Source of the DNA: Ligilactobacillus ubinensis
GTDB taxonomy: Bacteria; Bacillota; Bacilli; Lactobacillales; Lactobacillaceae
Assembly (NCBI RefSeq): GCF_024160875.1
Contig: NZ_JAIULA010000026.1
Location: forward strand, 1 to 37,742
Direction: 5' to 3'
Length of the DNA: 37,742 nt
Below the pieces are notes generated by a model. That model ran no database searches, was not told the DNA's origin, and saw only the letters and a program-made list of their open reading frames with translations. Positions 1-7,108 of this stretch are shown here, piece after piece. The position numbers and the translations under genes are program-made. Each line of letters opens with the position of its first letter. The stretch's first letter is position 1.

Positions 1-52
1 CACCTACATTTTAAATCTTATGGGGGGCGTTTTGGTTTAACCGTTTGCTTTT

Positions 53-77
53 CCACCCGCAAAGCAGGTGGTTTTTT
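53..77 (+). terminator. Rho-independent terminator in the phage late region
   Basis: CCACC-C-GC pairs with GC-A-GGTGG around a three-base loop (53-71), followed directly by six T. It would end a phage transcript entering from the left. One frame reading into the window stops at a TAA at 38-40, just before this hairpin, so the end of a phage gene may lie at 1-40. That is too short to identify. Confidence 0.7.
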
Positions 78-128
78 ATTTCGCACGCAAGCGAGCTCAA
101 CTAGATCTAAAGACAAAATAAGTAAGAA

Positions 129-162
129 AGCACTTAGCTAAAACGCTAGGTGCTGTTTATTT
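129..162 (+). terminator. Hairpin before the lysis cassette
   Basis: AGCACTTAGC (129-138) pairs with GCTAGGTGCT (145-154), a 10-bp stem with one G-U, followed by a T-rich run interrupted by one A. It sits 20 bases before the first lysis gene. It could be a terminator or a processing/attenuation hairpin of the late transcript. Confidence 0.5.
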
Positions 163-173
163 GGAAAAAGTAA

Positions 174-473
174 GTGAGTAGATTGCATGGGATGTTAGGG
201 CTAGGTTGGGACGAGTGGGCTTCAATCACAGTTATAATTGGATCAGTATTCGGCGCTTTTGGTTTTATAGGAAGAAACCTTTTAAAAAAATATGAAAAAG
301 AACCAATGGAAGGTATTCGTAAGGACTTAAAAACAGTGAATGATGCACAAAAAGAGAATATTAATGCTCTTGAAAAACGTGAAGCTCAACAAGATAAATT
401 GCTTGATCAACATGATAAGATGCTGCTCGAGCACAATTTGAAAATTACTGATTTGGAGGAAAAAGTGAAATGA
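174..473 (+). CDS. Small phage membrane protein with coiled coil, next to holin
   Basis: A 99-aa protein with one hydrophobic segment (about residues 14-32) and then a long charged, heptad-like stretch (about 38-98) likely to form a coiled coil. It precedes the holin and overlaps it by four bases (ATGA), so the two are translationally coupled. This topology, one membrane span plus coiled coil, recalls XhlA-type lysis helper proteins, although XhlA has its membrane span at the C terminus. The start is a GTG at 174. The in-frame ATG at 192 is an alternative; neither has a strong ribosome site. The product is not recognised as a named family. Involvement in lysis is inferred from position. Confidence 0.65.
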   Translation: MSRLHGMLGLGWDEWASITVIIGSVFGAFGFIGRNLLKKYEKEPMEGIRKDLKTVNDAQKENINALEKREAQQDKLLDQHDKMLLEHNLKITDLEEKVK

Positions 474-853
474 AGAAATTTAAAAAGATGTTAGCGGCTA
501 ATATTGATAAGCCAAGCTTTTGGGTTCAGTTAGCTACATTTATGATTGTACTGTTTGTGCTGATTGCTAAATATGGTTTCCATGTTATTTTTAGTCAATC
601 GGATGTTATTATTATTGGTTTGCTACTCAGTTCAGCGTTGGGCTTTGCTGGTAGTTTTACCGGAAACAAGGCACTAACTGAAGCTTCAAAGTCAGTCGAT
701 ACATCTGGAATCGAAAAGAAAATTGATGATATTAGTGCAGTGGTGGATAAATTAACTGCAGACAAGAAAGATTCTAAAGCTAATTCGCTTGGAATTATTT
801 TGGATAAAGATGCGAATATCGTTGGAAATGATACACCAAATAAGGAGGTTTAA
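470..853 (+). CDS. Phage holin
   Basis: A 127-aa protein with a basic N terminus, two membrane segments (about residues 18-35 and 44-66) and a hydrophilic, charged C-terminal tail, the layout of small class II holins. The start of the protein (ANIDKPSFWV) resembles the phi-LC3/LLH-type holins of lactic acid bacteria, where a basic stretch precedes an 'FW' pair and the first span. A ribosome site (GGAGG) lies in the end of the upstream gene. The endolysin follows after three bases. Role: permeabilise or depolarise the membrane at the end of the lytic cycle. The subfamily assignment is tentative. Confidence 0.75.
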   Translation: MKKFKKMLAANIDKPSFWVQLATFMIVLFVLIAKYGFHVIFSQSDVIIIGLLLSSALGFAGSFTGNKALTEASKSVDTSGIEKKIDDISAVVDKLTADKKDSKANSLGIILDKDANIVGNDTPNKEV

Positions 854-856
854 TTA

Positions 857-2110
857 ATGAAGAAACTAATCGGAGTAGGGGTAGCAGCTGCTATTCTTTT
901 TTTATGTACTCAATTAGCTTCAGCTGACACTCTGCCAGTTTATGATATATCAGAATGGCAAGGTCAGAAAACGGAGCAACAATTTAAAAATGTTAAATCG
1001 GAAGTTTCCGGATTAATTATCCGTCAGCAATACGGCTCAAACTACATTGACAAATACGCTTCATATAATACTTCAATGGCTGACAAAGTCGGTGTTCCGT
1101 ACGGACAATATGCTTATGCGCGTTTTATTTCTGCAGATGATGCTCGTCAGGAAGCTAAGGATTTTTATAATCGTTCTAATAAAAATGCAAAGTTCTATGT
1201 GTTAGATTTTGAAGAAAATACAGTCAAGTATGGTATTACTCAAGCGGCAGTGCAAGCTTGGTTAGATGAGATGAAGTCATTGACTAATAAACACGTAGTC
1301 TTTTATTCGTATAGAAATTTTGCTGATTCTTATGTTGGTCAATCGCTGATTGATAAATTTGATGGTTATTGGCTAGCAGCATACCAGGGTGCTTGGCCCA
1401 ACCCACGAAATTATGATATGTGGCAAAATAAAGATAATAAATCTTCGGTAGCTTTTGCAACATCACTGGATAGTTCGTTAGTTGACACTAATCGAAAATC
1501 TGTATCCTGGTGGTTTGGGTCTGAAGCTAAAACACAAAATAATAAACTTAATAATGATACACGCAAACAAGGTTTTGATGTTGGCCAAACTATTACCTTA
1601 AAACAATCAGCAATAAAATGGTATCAACCTAGAGTAAATATTGCGAGTTACGCGAAAGGTCAAACATACACGATTAAAGATACGCAAGATTTAGTTTTAA
1701 GTAAGTCTAATCAGGCTGTTTTGCTTTATAAAGGAAGTACACCGATGGGCTGGGCCTTAGCACAAGATATACAGCTGACTAGTTCGAATATATCTAGCAC
1801 GTCAAGTGGAACGTACACCGTAAAGTCCGGTGATTCTTGGTGGGCGATTGCAAATAGATACAGTATTAATATGTACACTTTGGCTAATTTAAATGGTAAG
1901 AGTATTTACTCAACCATTTATCCTGGTCAAGTTCTGAAAATTAGCAAGTCTGAAACAACAAGTTCAAAAGTTTACTACACAGTCAAAAAGGGTGATACTG
2001 TTTCAAGTATTGCTAACAAATATGGCGTTTCTATTAACCAGATTAAGAATTTATCTGGGCTAAAGAATACAGACTATATTTATGTTGGCCAGTCATTGAG
2101 AGTAAAATAA
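857..2110 (+). CDS. Phage endolysin: secreted GH25 lysozyme with two LysM repeats
   Basis: A 417-aa modular cell-wall hydrolase. Residues 1-23 form a Sec signal peptide (MKK, hydrophobic core, then ASA before DT). Residues about 27-215 are a glycoside hydrolase 25 (Cellosyl-type muramidase) domain: the DISEWQG start supplies one catalytic Asp and the FYVLDFEEN segment the Asp/Glu pair. A middle stretch (about 240-310) looks like a bacterial SH3 domain. Two LysM repeats (about 321-363 and 374-416), each starting YTVK or similar, bind peptidoglycan. It has an AAGGAGG ribosome site and lies three bases after the holin. GH25 enzymes cut the MurNAc-GlcNAc bond. The signal peptide means export need not depend on the holin. 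Confidence 0.92.
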   Translation: MKKLIGVGVAAAILFLCTQLASADTLPVYDISEWQGQKTEQQFKNVKSEVSGLIIRQQYGSNYIDKYASYNTSMADKVGVPYGQYAYARFISADDARQEAKDFYNRSNKNAKFYVLDFEENTVKYGITQAAVQAWLDEMKSLTNKHVVFYSYRNFADSYVGQSLIDKFDGYWLAAYQGAWPNPRNYDMWQNKDNKSSVAFATSLDSSLVDTNRKSVSWWFGSEAKTQNNKLNNDTRKQGFDVGQTITLKQSAIKWYQPRVNIASYAKGQTYTIKDTQDLVLSKSNQAVLLYKGSTPMGWALAQDIQLTSSNISSTSSGTYTVKSGDSWWAIANRYSINMYTLANLNGKSIYSTIYPGQVLKISKSETTSSKVYYTVKKGDTVSSIANKYGVSINQIKNLSGLKNTDYIYVGQSLRVK

Positions 2111-2120
2111 GTAAGAATAA

Positions 2121-2153
2121 AGCCTCACTCCTTAATTGGGGTGGGGCTTTTTT
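2121..2153 (+). terminator. Strong terminator after the endolysin
   Basis: An 11-bp stem (2121-2131 with 2138-2148, two G-U pairs) with loop TTAATT and six T at 2148-2153. It ends the phage lysis operon and separates it from the leftward gene whose stop codon is at 2160. Confidence 0.9.
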
Positions 2154-2159
2154 GTGTAC

Positions 2160-2825
2160 TTAATTTTGGGTTTGTGCAGCATCTACATATTCTTTTGCAT
2201 TAGATGCAGCGGAAAGTTGCCAGGTTAAAGTACTGTTATCAGAATACGTTTCAGTAGTAGTACTAAAAATAGGAAAATTATTATTTATTGAATAGTTAAA
2301 AGTAATATCTCCTATTGTGATAGTGGTGTTAGTTATTGAGTAATATTGTGAATACGCTGACTGCATAGACATTACTCGAACCTCTGAATCGTTTAAAATA
2401 TATCCAAGTTTAGAATTATCATGCGCTGTGTTTTGCGGAGCCTTATTTTCGTTCATCGCTTGGCCAACGGGCTCGCCATTATAGAGAATAGGCCCAATTG
2501 AAAAGCCATCTGCTAGGAACTTTTTTACAATGTCGATATTATCAACTGAACTTGTGGTTTCACTAGGGCTAGATGCGGACGCTTGATCGTTCTTTGTTGC
2601 ATTACTAGAATAAGAAGATGATGTATCTGAATTTGAAGAAACTCTTTTTGACCCCTTCACTTTTTTTGTTTTGCTAGTATTAATAGAAGAAAGATTTGAA
2701 TTATGACCTCTTGAAATAAAAAAAGATGAAATAGTTATAATTATTACTAATCCAATGATGATTGATATAATAACTAGATACTTATATCTTTTAGTAGAAT
2801 TTTGATCGAAGTGCTTTTTTGACAT
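2160..2825 (-). CDS. Membrane-anchored secreted protein of unknown function, prophage accessory gene
   Basis: A 221-aa protein: short basic N terminus, one hydrophobic segment (about residues 15-35), a Ser/Thr/Lys-rich low-complexity linker (about 40-95) and a compact C-terminal domain (about 98-218). This is the layout of an extracellular domain tethered by an uncleaved signal anchor. The domain is not recognised. It is transcribed against the lysis genes, behind a strong ribosome site (GGGGGAG six bases before ATG) and a separate promoter. That is typical of lysogenic-conversion ('moron') genes expressed from a resident prophage. A surface role is inferred from the anchor and linker only. 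Confidence 0.75.
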   Translation of the reverse strand: MSKKHFDQNSTKRYKYLVIISIIIGLVIIITISSFFISRGHNSNLSSINTSKTKKVKGSKRVSSNSDTSSSYSSNATKNDQASASSPSETTSSVDNIDIVKKFLADGFSIGPILYNGEPVGQAMNENKAPQNTAHDNSKLGYILNDSEVRVMSMQSAYSQYYSITNTTITIGDITFNYSINNNFPIFSTTTETYSDNSTLTWQLSAASNAKEYVDAAQTQN

Positions 2826-2849
2826 TTATTACTCCCCCAAAGTTTGAAT

Positions 2850-2987
2850 CTAAATATGTACGTCTTTTAATGAAATATTTTCTTTGCCAGATATTTCAAA
2901 AAGTTCGTTACACCATCCCAATTTACTATTATTTAGACTATTGCGTGTTACGATAAAAACTGCTACTAATGCAGTAATAATCGCTAA
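2850..2987 (-). pseudogene. Small ORF with one membrane span, no normal start codon
   Basis: On the minus strand a frame is open from after a TAA at 3003-3005 to a TAG at 2850-2852. Translation gives a hydrophobic stretch (LAIITALVAVFIV) and then a polar tail (SKLGWCNELFEI...), which looks protein-like. A Shine-Dalgarno-like AAAGGGGG (2995-3002) precedes it, but at the right distance there is TTA (2985-2987) rather than TTG/ATG. The only other candidate is the rare start ATT at 2979. It lies between the palindromic promoter and the 221-aa gene, about 24 bases upstream of it. It is either a decayed small gene, a gene with an unusual start, or chance. Confidence 0.35.
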
Positions 2988-3019
2988 AGTATATCCCCCT
3001 TTTTATATAAGAATACTAC

Positions 3020-3041
3020 GATACTATTATAAAACAGTATC
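3020..3041 (-). promoter_or_regulatory. Promoter -10 inside a palindrome, driving the leftward prophage unit
   Basis: Read leftward, a perfect -10 TATAAT lies inside the dyad GATACT-N10-AGTATC (3020-3025 and 3036-3041). A clear -35 is not seen (best is a poor match about 17 bases upstream). A repressor binding the dyad would cover the -10. The transcript would read the small ORF and the 221-aa gene. The regulator is unknown. Confidence 0.45.
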
Positions 3042-3199
3042 AGATATTTCACGAAAATTTTAATATTTAGAAAAAAATAAAAACGTGTTCTTTCTATAAT
3101 AAATAAGATTTGTATACACTGATGCTATTAAGTCTATAAATTTTATTTTTGTTGAATAATATTGATAAAGGTTGCTAAAATGTTAGTGGGGTGATAAAA

Positions 3200-3505
3200 A
3201 TGTTTTTAGATTTGAAACAACAGAAGAAATTACGTTACGCAATTTTAAAAAGAGTATCAAATGGCGAAAATAGTTTATATGCCAAAGATTTTGGAATAGA
3301 AACAGATAATTTTGTGAAAGTTATTAAGTCATTAGAAATTTTGGGGTATATACAAAATAGTGATTTTTATCTTGATGGTGAGTTCGAAACAACCGATGCG
3401 GTTATAACCGAGCAAGGCGAGCAATTTTTAAAAGATAATTCGGCGTGGGGTAAGTTAGTAAATGGTTTTAAAAAGATTGTTAAGCTAAATAATTCTTTGA
3501 AATAA
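3200..3505 (+). CDS. YjcQ-family winged-helix protein (phage)
   Basis: A 101-aa protein resembling the YjcQ family of small phage/Bacillus proteins: an N-terminal 'KLRYAILK' helix, a GI-x-x-DNF helix-turn segment, a 'LGYI' turn, and a C-terminal 'ITEQGEQFLKDN' helix ending in a basic tail. The family has a winged-helix fold and no proven function. The ATG at 3200 is chosen because GGGGTGAT lies six bases before it. The in-frame GTG at 3191 is part of that ribosome site. It stands alone between the leftward accessory unit and the prophage end, and its own terminator follows. Confidence 0.75.
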   Translation: MFLDLKQQKKLRYAILKRVSNGENSLYAKDFGIETDNFVKVIKSLEILGYIQNSDFYLDGEFETTDAVITEQGEQFLKDNSAWGKLVNGFKKIVKLNNSLK

Positions 3506-3537
3506 CTTTCTATTATATGTAATAATAAGCCAAATAT

Positions 3538-3616
3538 GTTAGTCATTATACATTAGTTAGTCAAAAATTATAAATTTGACTAACTTTTTTGTTATCTAGG
3601 TAAGTCATTGACTAAC
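3538..3616. repeat. Four copies of octamer GTTAGTCA at the prophage end
   Basis: GTTAGTCA occurs at 3538-3545 and 3556-3563, and its complement TGACTAAC at 3577-3584 and 3609-3616. Four copies in 79 bases, in both orientations, next to the tRNA integration site resemble the short arm-type sites bound by tyrosine integrases. That role is inferred from position. The middle pair also forms the terminator stem. Confidence 0.5.
3555..3590 (+). terminator. Terminator after the YjcQ-like gene
   Basis: AGTTAGTCAAA (3555-3565) pairs perfectly with TTTGACTAACT (3575-3585), followed by a T run to 3590. The stem contains two of the four octamer copies described as a separate repeat feature, so the element may serve both in termination and as protein-binding sites. 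Confidence 0.75.
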
Positions 3617-3671
3617 TTTAAGTTCTGTTTCTATCCTTTTCGGTATATTTTAGACTTCGATTATAAAATAA

Positions 3672-3702
3672 AAACGCCACATAATAAGAATGTGACGTTC
3701 TA
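3672..3702 (-). terminator. Terminator of tRNA-Ser
   Basis: Read leftward, AACGTCACA pairs with TGTGGCGTT (one G-U) around a short loop and is followed by TTTTATTTT. It lies about 25 bases after the tRNA 3' end. If the prophage joint is at the tRNA, this terminator belongs to the phage side. Confidence 0.75.
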
Positions 3703-3725
3703 AAACTATCTAAAACGGAATGGTA

Positions 3726-3813
3726 AGGAGAGTACAGGATTTGAACCTGCGCGCCGGTATAAGCCGGTTCGCCGGATTTCGAGTCCGGTGCATTACCACT
3801 CTGCCAACTCTCC
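3726..3813 (-). tRNA. tRNA-Ser (anticodon CGA), likely prophage integration site
   Basis: A full class II cloverleaf can be drawn: acceptor GGAGAGT/ACTCTCC, D stem GCA/TGC, anticodon stem CCGGA/TCCGG with loop CTCGAAA, long variable arm CCGG-N6-CCGG and T stem GCAGG/CCTGT with loop TTCAAAT. Anticodon CGA reads UCG. The base after the acceptor stem is T and no CCA is encoded directly behind it (the sequence continues TTACCA), so CCA must be added by the enzyme. U at position 73 is unusual for tRNA-Ser, which normally has G. The 3' end faces the prophage. Confidence 0.95.
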
Positions 3814-3825
3814 ACAACATTACTT

Positions 3826-3854
3826 ATTATATCAAATAATAGATAATATGCAAA
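3826..3854 (-). promoter_or_regulatory. Promoter of tRNA-Ser
   Basis: Read leftward: -35 TTTGCA (3849-3854), 17-bp spacer, perfect -10 TATAAT (3826-3831), 12 bases before the first base of the tRNA. Confidence 0.65.
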
Positions 3855-3976
3855 TTTTTTTTATAAGTAAGCATTTAGATAATTTTGACAATAATATCAC
3901 AGAAAAGAAAACAATAATTAAATTGTATTTTAGCTCACATATGTTGAATTTATAGATTTTTTAATTTAATTAAAAG

Positions 3977-4004
3977 TTGATTTTTTATTAAAACGATATA
4001 TACT
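3977..4004 (+). promoter_or_regulatory. Promoter of kup
   Basis: -35 TTGATT (3977-3982), 16-bp spacer, -10 TATACT (3999-4004). The predicted transcript start, about 4011, leaves an 85-base leader if translation starts at the GTG at 4097. It would leave almost no leader for the ATG at 4019. No c-di-AMP (ydaO-type) riboswitch was recognised in the leader. Confidence 0.6.
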
Positions 4005-4096
4005 CAACTGTAAACTTAATGATTGTGTTAAAGTTACTAAGAAATGAAAAAATTAAAGATTCTATAGCAAATTATCTGGTATTAGGAGTTGATTGT

Positions 4097-6103
4097 GTGC
4101 AATCACAAAATAAAAAAAGTTTTCTATGGGGTTATCTAATAACTCTAGGTATTGTTTATGGAGATATCGGTACTTCACCACTATATGTTATGAACGCGTT
4201 GATAAGTGATGCAGGTGGAGTTAAATATTTAACTAAGGACTATATATTAGGTGGATTATCCTTAATTTTTTGGACTTTAATGTTAATGACTACAGTTAAA
4301 TATGTCTTGATAGTACTAAAGGCAGATAATCATGGTGAAGGTGGTATCTTTTCACTATATTCATTGGTAAAAAATGTAAAAGCATGGTTAATTATTCCAG
4401 CATTAATAGGGGGAGCAGCTCTATTAGCTGATGGAACACTTACTCCAGCTGTTACTATTACTAGTGCAATTGAAGGTTTAAAGGGTGTAAAATTTAATGG
4501 AGATGTTTTGGTTAATAGTCAAACAGAAGTGGTTGTAGCAGTTGCATTAATTTTAGTAGCTCTTTTTTCAATTCAGCGATATGGAACTAGTTTTATCGGT
4601 AAAGCATTTGGACCATTGATGTTGGTATGGTTTCTTTTTTTACTTATTTTTGGAGTAACTAATTTGATCTCTGCACCTGAGGTTTTAATAGCTTTGTCAC
4701 CGGTTTATGCAATTAAAATGCTCTTTTTACCGGCAAATAAGATAGGTATTTTTATTTTGGGAAGCATTTTTCTAGCAACAACAGGAGCAGAAGCTTTATA
4801 CTCAGACATTGGACATGTAGGTCGTCGCAATATTTATGGAACATGGCCATTTGTATGTGTCGCATTACTTTTAAATTATTTTGGGCAAGGTGCATATCTT
4901 CTTACGCATTTAGAGAGTTTTCAAAATAGCACAGCAATTATTAATCCGTTTTATGAAATGTTACCAACAAGTACTTATTTATTTGGAGTGGTTATAGCTA
5001 CAATAGCTGCTATTATTGCATCTCAAGCTTTAATCACCGGTTCATTTACTTTAGTTGAAGAAGCAGTTGGATTGAAGATTCTTCCACGAGTTAAGGTGAA
5101 ACATCCAGCGATATCAAAGGGACAAATATATATTAGTTCAATTAATTGGTCATTATTTGTATGTACCATGGCAGTACTTTTGTATTTTCAAACATCTGAA
5201 CACATGGAAGCTGCGTATGGGCTAGCAATCACAGTTACAATGCTAATGACAACCGTTTTGTTATATCATTACTTGACAGATAAATGGAATAAAATTGCAG
5301 CATTGACGACAGCGGTTTTCTTTAGTATCATTGAGAGTATTTTTTTAATTGCTAGTTTAAGTAAATTTGTGCATGGAGGCTATGTAACAGCTATAATTAT
5401 GAGTATAATTTTGGCTATTATGGTTATTTGGTTTTATGGTAATCGTGTGCGTGATCGTTATCAAGATAAATCTGAAAAAGTCTCATTATTAGATTACCGA
5501 GATACTTTACAAAAGTTATCTAATGATGAAAAACAGCAAATGTATATTGATAATTTAGTGTTGTTGGCACATGTCGATAAATATGATTACACGATAAAAC
5601 GCGAAATTATTTATTCTATTTTAGATAAGCATCCGAAACGTGCGAAAGTATATTGGTTTGTTACTGTGAATACGATTGATGATCCATATGCTCGGTATTA
5701 TACGGTTGATATGATGGATACAAACAATATTGTTAGTTTACAACTATATTTTGGATTTAAAGCTAAGCAAAGTATTAATTTATATTTGTATCAAATTGTC
5801 AATGATTTAATGTCTAAAGGAATTATTGATGAACAGCCACAAAGCTATACTACAACACCGGGAAGAACAGTAGGAGATTTTTGTTTTATTTTAACGCAAG
5901 AGCTTTTATCGCCGAATACACGAATTCCTAAATGGGCAAAAAATTTAATTTCAGCACGTATTTTTATACAGAATCATAGTACCAATGCTGTGGACTGGTT
6001 TGGACTGGAGTTTAGTGATGTGGAGATAGAAAAAGTTCCTCTATTTCTAAAAAGACGTGTCATTCCACCTATTCAACAACGTGAATTAAGAAATTTGAAA
6101 TAA
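4097..6103 (+). CDS. kup: Kup-family potassium uptake protein
   Basis: K+ transporter of the KUP/HAK/KT family. From the GTG at 4097 it is 668 aa, close to the lactococcal Kup proteins. The hallmark GIVYGDIGTSPLY lies at residues 18-30 in the first membrane span. GEGGIFSLYSL, ADGTLTPAVT and TTGAEALYSDIGHVGRRNI follow in the expected order. About 12 hydrophobic spans fill residues 10-450 and a soluble C-terminal domain follows. The GTG is preferred because AGGAG lies eight bases before it; the upstream in-frame ATG at 4019 has no ribosome site and sits on the predicted transcription start. It is monocistronic, with no clear terminator before the next gene. Confidence 0.95.
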   Translation: MQSQNKKSFLWGYLITLGIVYGDIGTSPLYVMNALISDAGGVKYLTKDYILGGLSLIFWTLMLMTTVKYVLIVLKADNHGEGGIFSLYSLVKNVKAWLIIPALIGGAALLADGTLTPAVTITSAIEGLKGVKFNGDVLVNSQTEVVVAVALILVALFSIQRYGTSFIGKAFGPLMLVWFLFLLIFGVTNLISAPEVLIALSPVYAIKMLFLPANKIGIFILGSIFLATTGAEALYSDIGHVGRRNIYGTWPFVCVALLLNYFGQGAYLLTHLESFQNSTAIINPFYEMLPTSTYLFGVVIATIAAIIASQALITGSFTLVEEAVGLKILPRVKVKHPAISKGQIYISSINWSLFVCTMAVLLYFQTSEHMEAAYGLAITVTMLMTTVLLYHYLTDKWNKIAALTTAVFFSIIESIFLIASLSKFVHGGYVTAIIMSIILAIMVIWFYGNRVRDRYQDKSEKVSLLDYRDTLQKLSNDEKQQMYIDNLVLLAHVDKYDYTIKREIIYSILDKHPKRAKVYWFVTVNTIDDPYARYYTVDMMDTNNIVSLQLYFGFKAKQSINLYLYQIVNDLMSKGIIDEQPQSYTTTPGRTVGDFCFILTQELLSPNTRIPKWAKNLISARIFIQNHSTNAVDWFGLEFSDVEIEKVPLFLKRRVIPPIQQRELRNLK

Positions 6104-6181
6104 ATTTAATAAATGCTTTGGATGGACGAACACGATATAGGTTTGTTAATATAATTAGGAATAAAATGGAGGAATATGGTG

Positions 6182-6961
6182 ATGGAAATTAATAAGGTTA
6201 TTAAGTCCACAAGTAATCAGCAAGTTAAGGAATGGAAAAAGCTTAAGGCTAAAAAAGAACGAGTGAAACAAAATAAATATGTGCTTGAAGGTTGGCATTT
6301 AGTTAAAGAAGCAATGCAAGCTAATGAGATTATTGAGACCCTACTAATAACACCTGAATTTAAGTATATTGATGAAATCGAATTAACTGATGAAGAAATT
6401 GAAGTAATTGAAATTTATCCTGAAATAGCTAAGCAACTTAGTGATACACCAAGTCCTCAAGGAATATTTGCAATTGTGCTAATACAAAAAGAATTAGAGG
6501 TTAATCCAGCTTTAGTTGATGGAGCATGGCTACTGTTAGATAGAGTACAAGATCCTGGAAACATAGGTACAATGGTAAGGACTGCAGATGCTGCCGGATT
6601 TGCTGGTGTTATTTTTGGAGATGGCAGTGCTGATATCTATCAACCTAAAGTTGTACGCGCAATGCAAGGAAGTCAATTTCATATAAAATTAATAAGTGGT
6701 GATTTGATTCCCTGGATTGAGGCATTTAAAGAAAAAAGTTATCCTATTTTTGGCAGTGAGTTAAATGAAAAGGCACGACCATATGATCAAGTTGGTAGGC
6801 ATCAGAACTTCGCTTTAATTATGGGTAATGAAGGTAATGGAATGGCTAAACAACATTTAGAACAAACTTCTTTGAACTTATATATTCCTATTAAAGGTAG
6901 GGCAGAATCTTTAAATGTAGCTGTTGCAGCAGGTATTTTGATGTTTCAGTTACATGAATAG
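6182..6961 (+). CDS. TrmH-family (SpoU) RNA 2'-O-methyltransferase, YsgA-like
   Basis: A SPOUT-class methyltransferase of about 259 aa with the three knot motifs in order: DPGNIGTMVRTADAAGF (motif 1, with the catalytic Arg), ALIMGNEGNGM (motif 2) and IPIKGRAESLNVAVAA (motif 3). The N-terminal 90 residues are the substrate-binding domain seen in YsgA/RlmB-like proteins, starting with the typical 'KVIKSTSNQQVKEWKKLK'. The target is probably 23S rRNA; which nucleotide cannot be told. ATG 6182 is chosen because GGAGG (6168-6172) is nine bases away; ATG 6176 and GTG 6179 are in frame but closer. In many Firmicutes this gene lies next to pheST, as it does here after two small genes. Confidence 0.9.
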   Translation: MEINKVIKSTSNQQVKEWKKLKAKKERVKQNKYVLEGWHLVKEAMQANEIIETLLITPEFKYIDEIELTDEEIEVIEIYPEIAKQLSDTPSPQGIFAIVLIQKELEVNPALVDGAWLLLDRVQDPGNIGTMVRTADAAGFAGVIFGDGSADIYQPKVVRAMQGSQFHIKLISGDLIPWIEAFKEKSYPIFGSELNEKARPYDQVGRHQNFALIMGNEGNGMAKQHLEQTSLNLYIPIKGRAESLNVAVAAGILMFQLHE

Positions 6962-7012
6962 TTGAATAATTTAATTTTTTCTAATGTTTAGATTATAATA
7001 TTCATAATTTGG

Positions 7013-7040
7013 TTGCAAGAAAATGTATTTGTTGTAAAAT
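7013..7040 (+). promoter_or_regulatory. Candidate promoter for the HD-domain gene
   Basis: -35 TTGCAA (7013-7018), 16-bp spacer, -10 TAAAAT (7035-7040), about 69 bases before the start codon. Confidence 0.45.
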
Positions 7041-7108
7041 ATAGTTAATTAAATAATAGTGGTATGCAAAGATGGTTAGTAGTTTAAGAATAGAGGTAAA
7101 AGTCTTAT

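Larger units (their letters stand above)
1..3725. mobile_element. Right end of a prophage (partial), next to tRNA-Ser
   Basis: Holin and endolysin genes followed by small accessory genes, ending at the 3' side of a tRNA-Ser, is the usual late end of an integrated Siphovirus-type genome. The left part (integrase, structural genes) lies outside the window. The tRNA is on the minus strand, so its 3' end faces the phage DNA, as expected when a tyrosine integrase recombines at a tRNA 3' end. The exact att core cannot be fixed because only one end is visible. The right boundary given here is therefore approximate. It could be a remnant rather than an intact prophage. Confidence 0.75.

Noticed and set aside
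1-141. Open frame running from the left edge to 141
   Set aside because: It passes through two hairpins, including a terminator with a T run, and looks like chance openness. A shorter frame ending at 40 is more plausible but too short to name.
2000-3700. Toxin-antitoxin or abortive-infection system in the prophage accessory region
   Set aside because: The 221-aa protein, the small ORF and the YjcQ-like protein do not match toxin, antitoxin or defence motifs. No paired overlapping genes are present apart from the uncertain small ORF.
3618-3815. 65-aa minus-strand open frame overlapping tRNA-Ser
   Set aside because: It is a reading through the tRNA and its terminator; the tRNA explains the sequence.
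4010-4096. c-di-AMP riboswitch or N-terminal extension in front of kup
   Set aside because: The leader is short and AT-rich without ydaO-type conserved blocks. The ATG at 4019 has no ribosome site and sits at the predicted transcription start.
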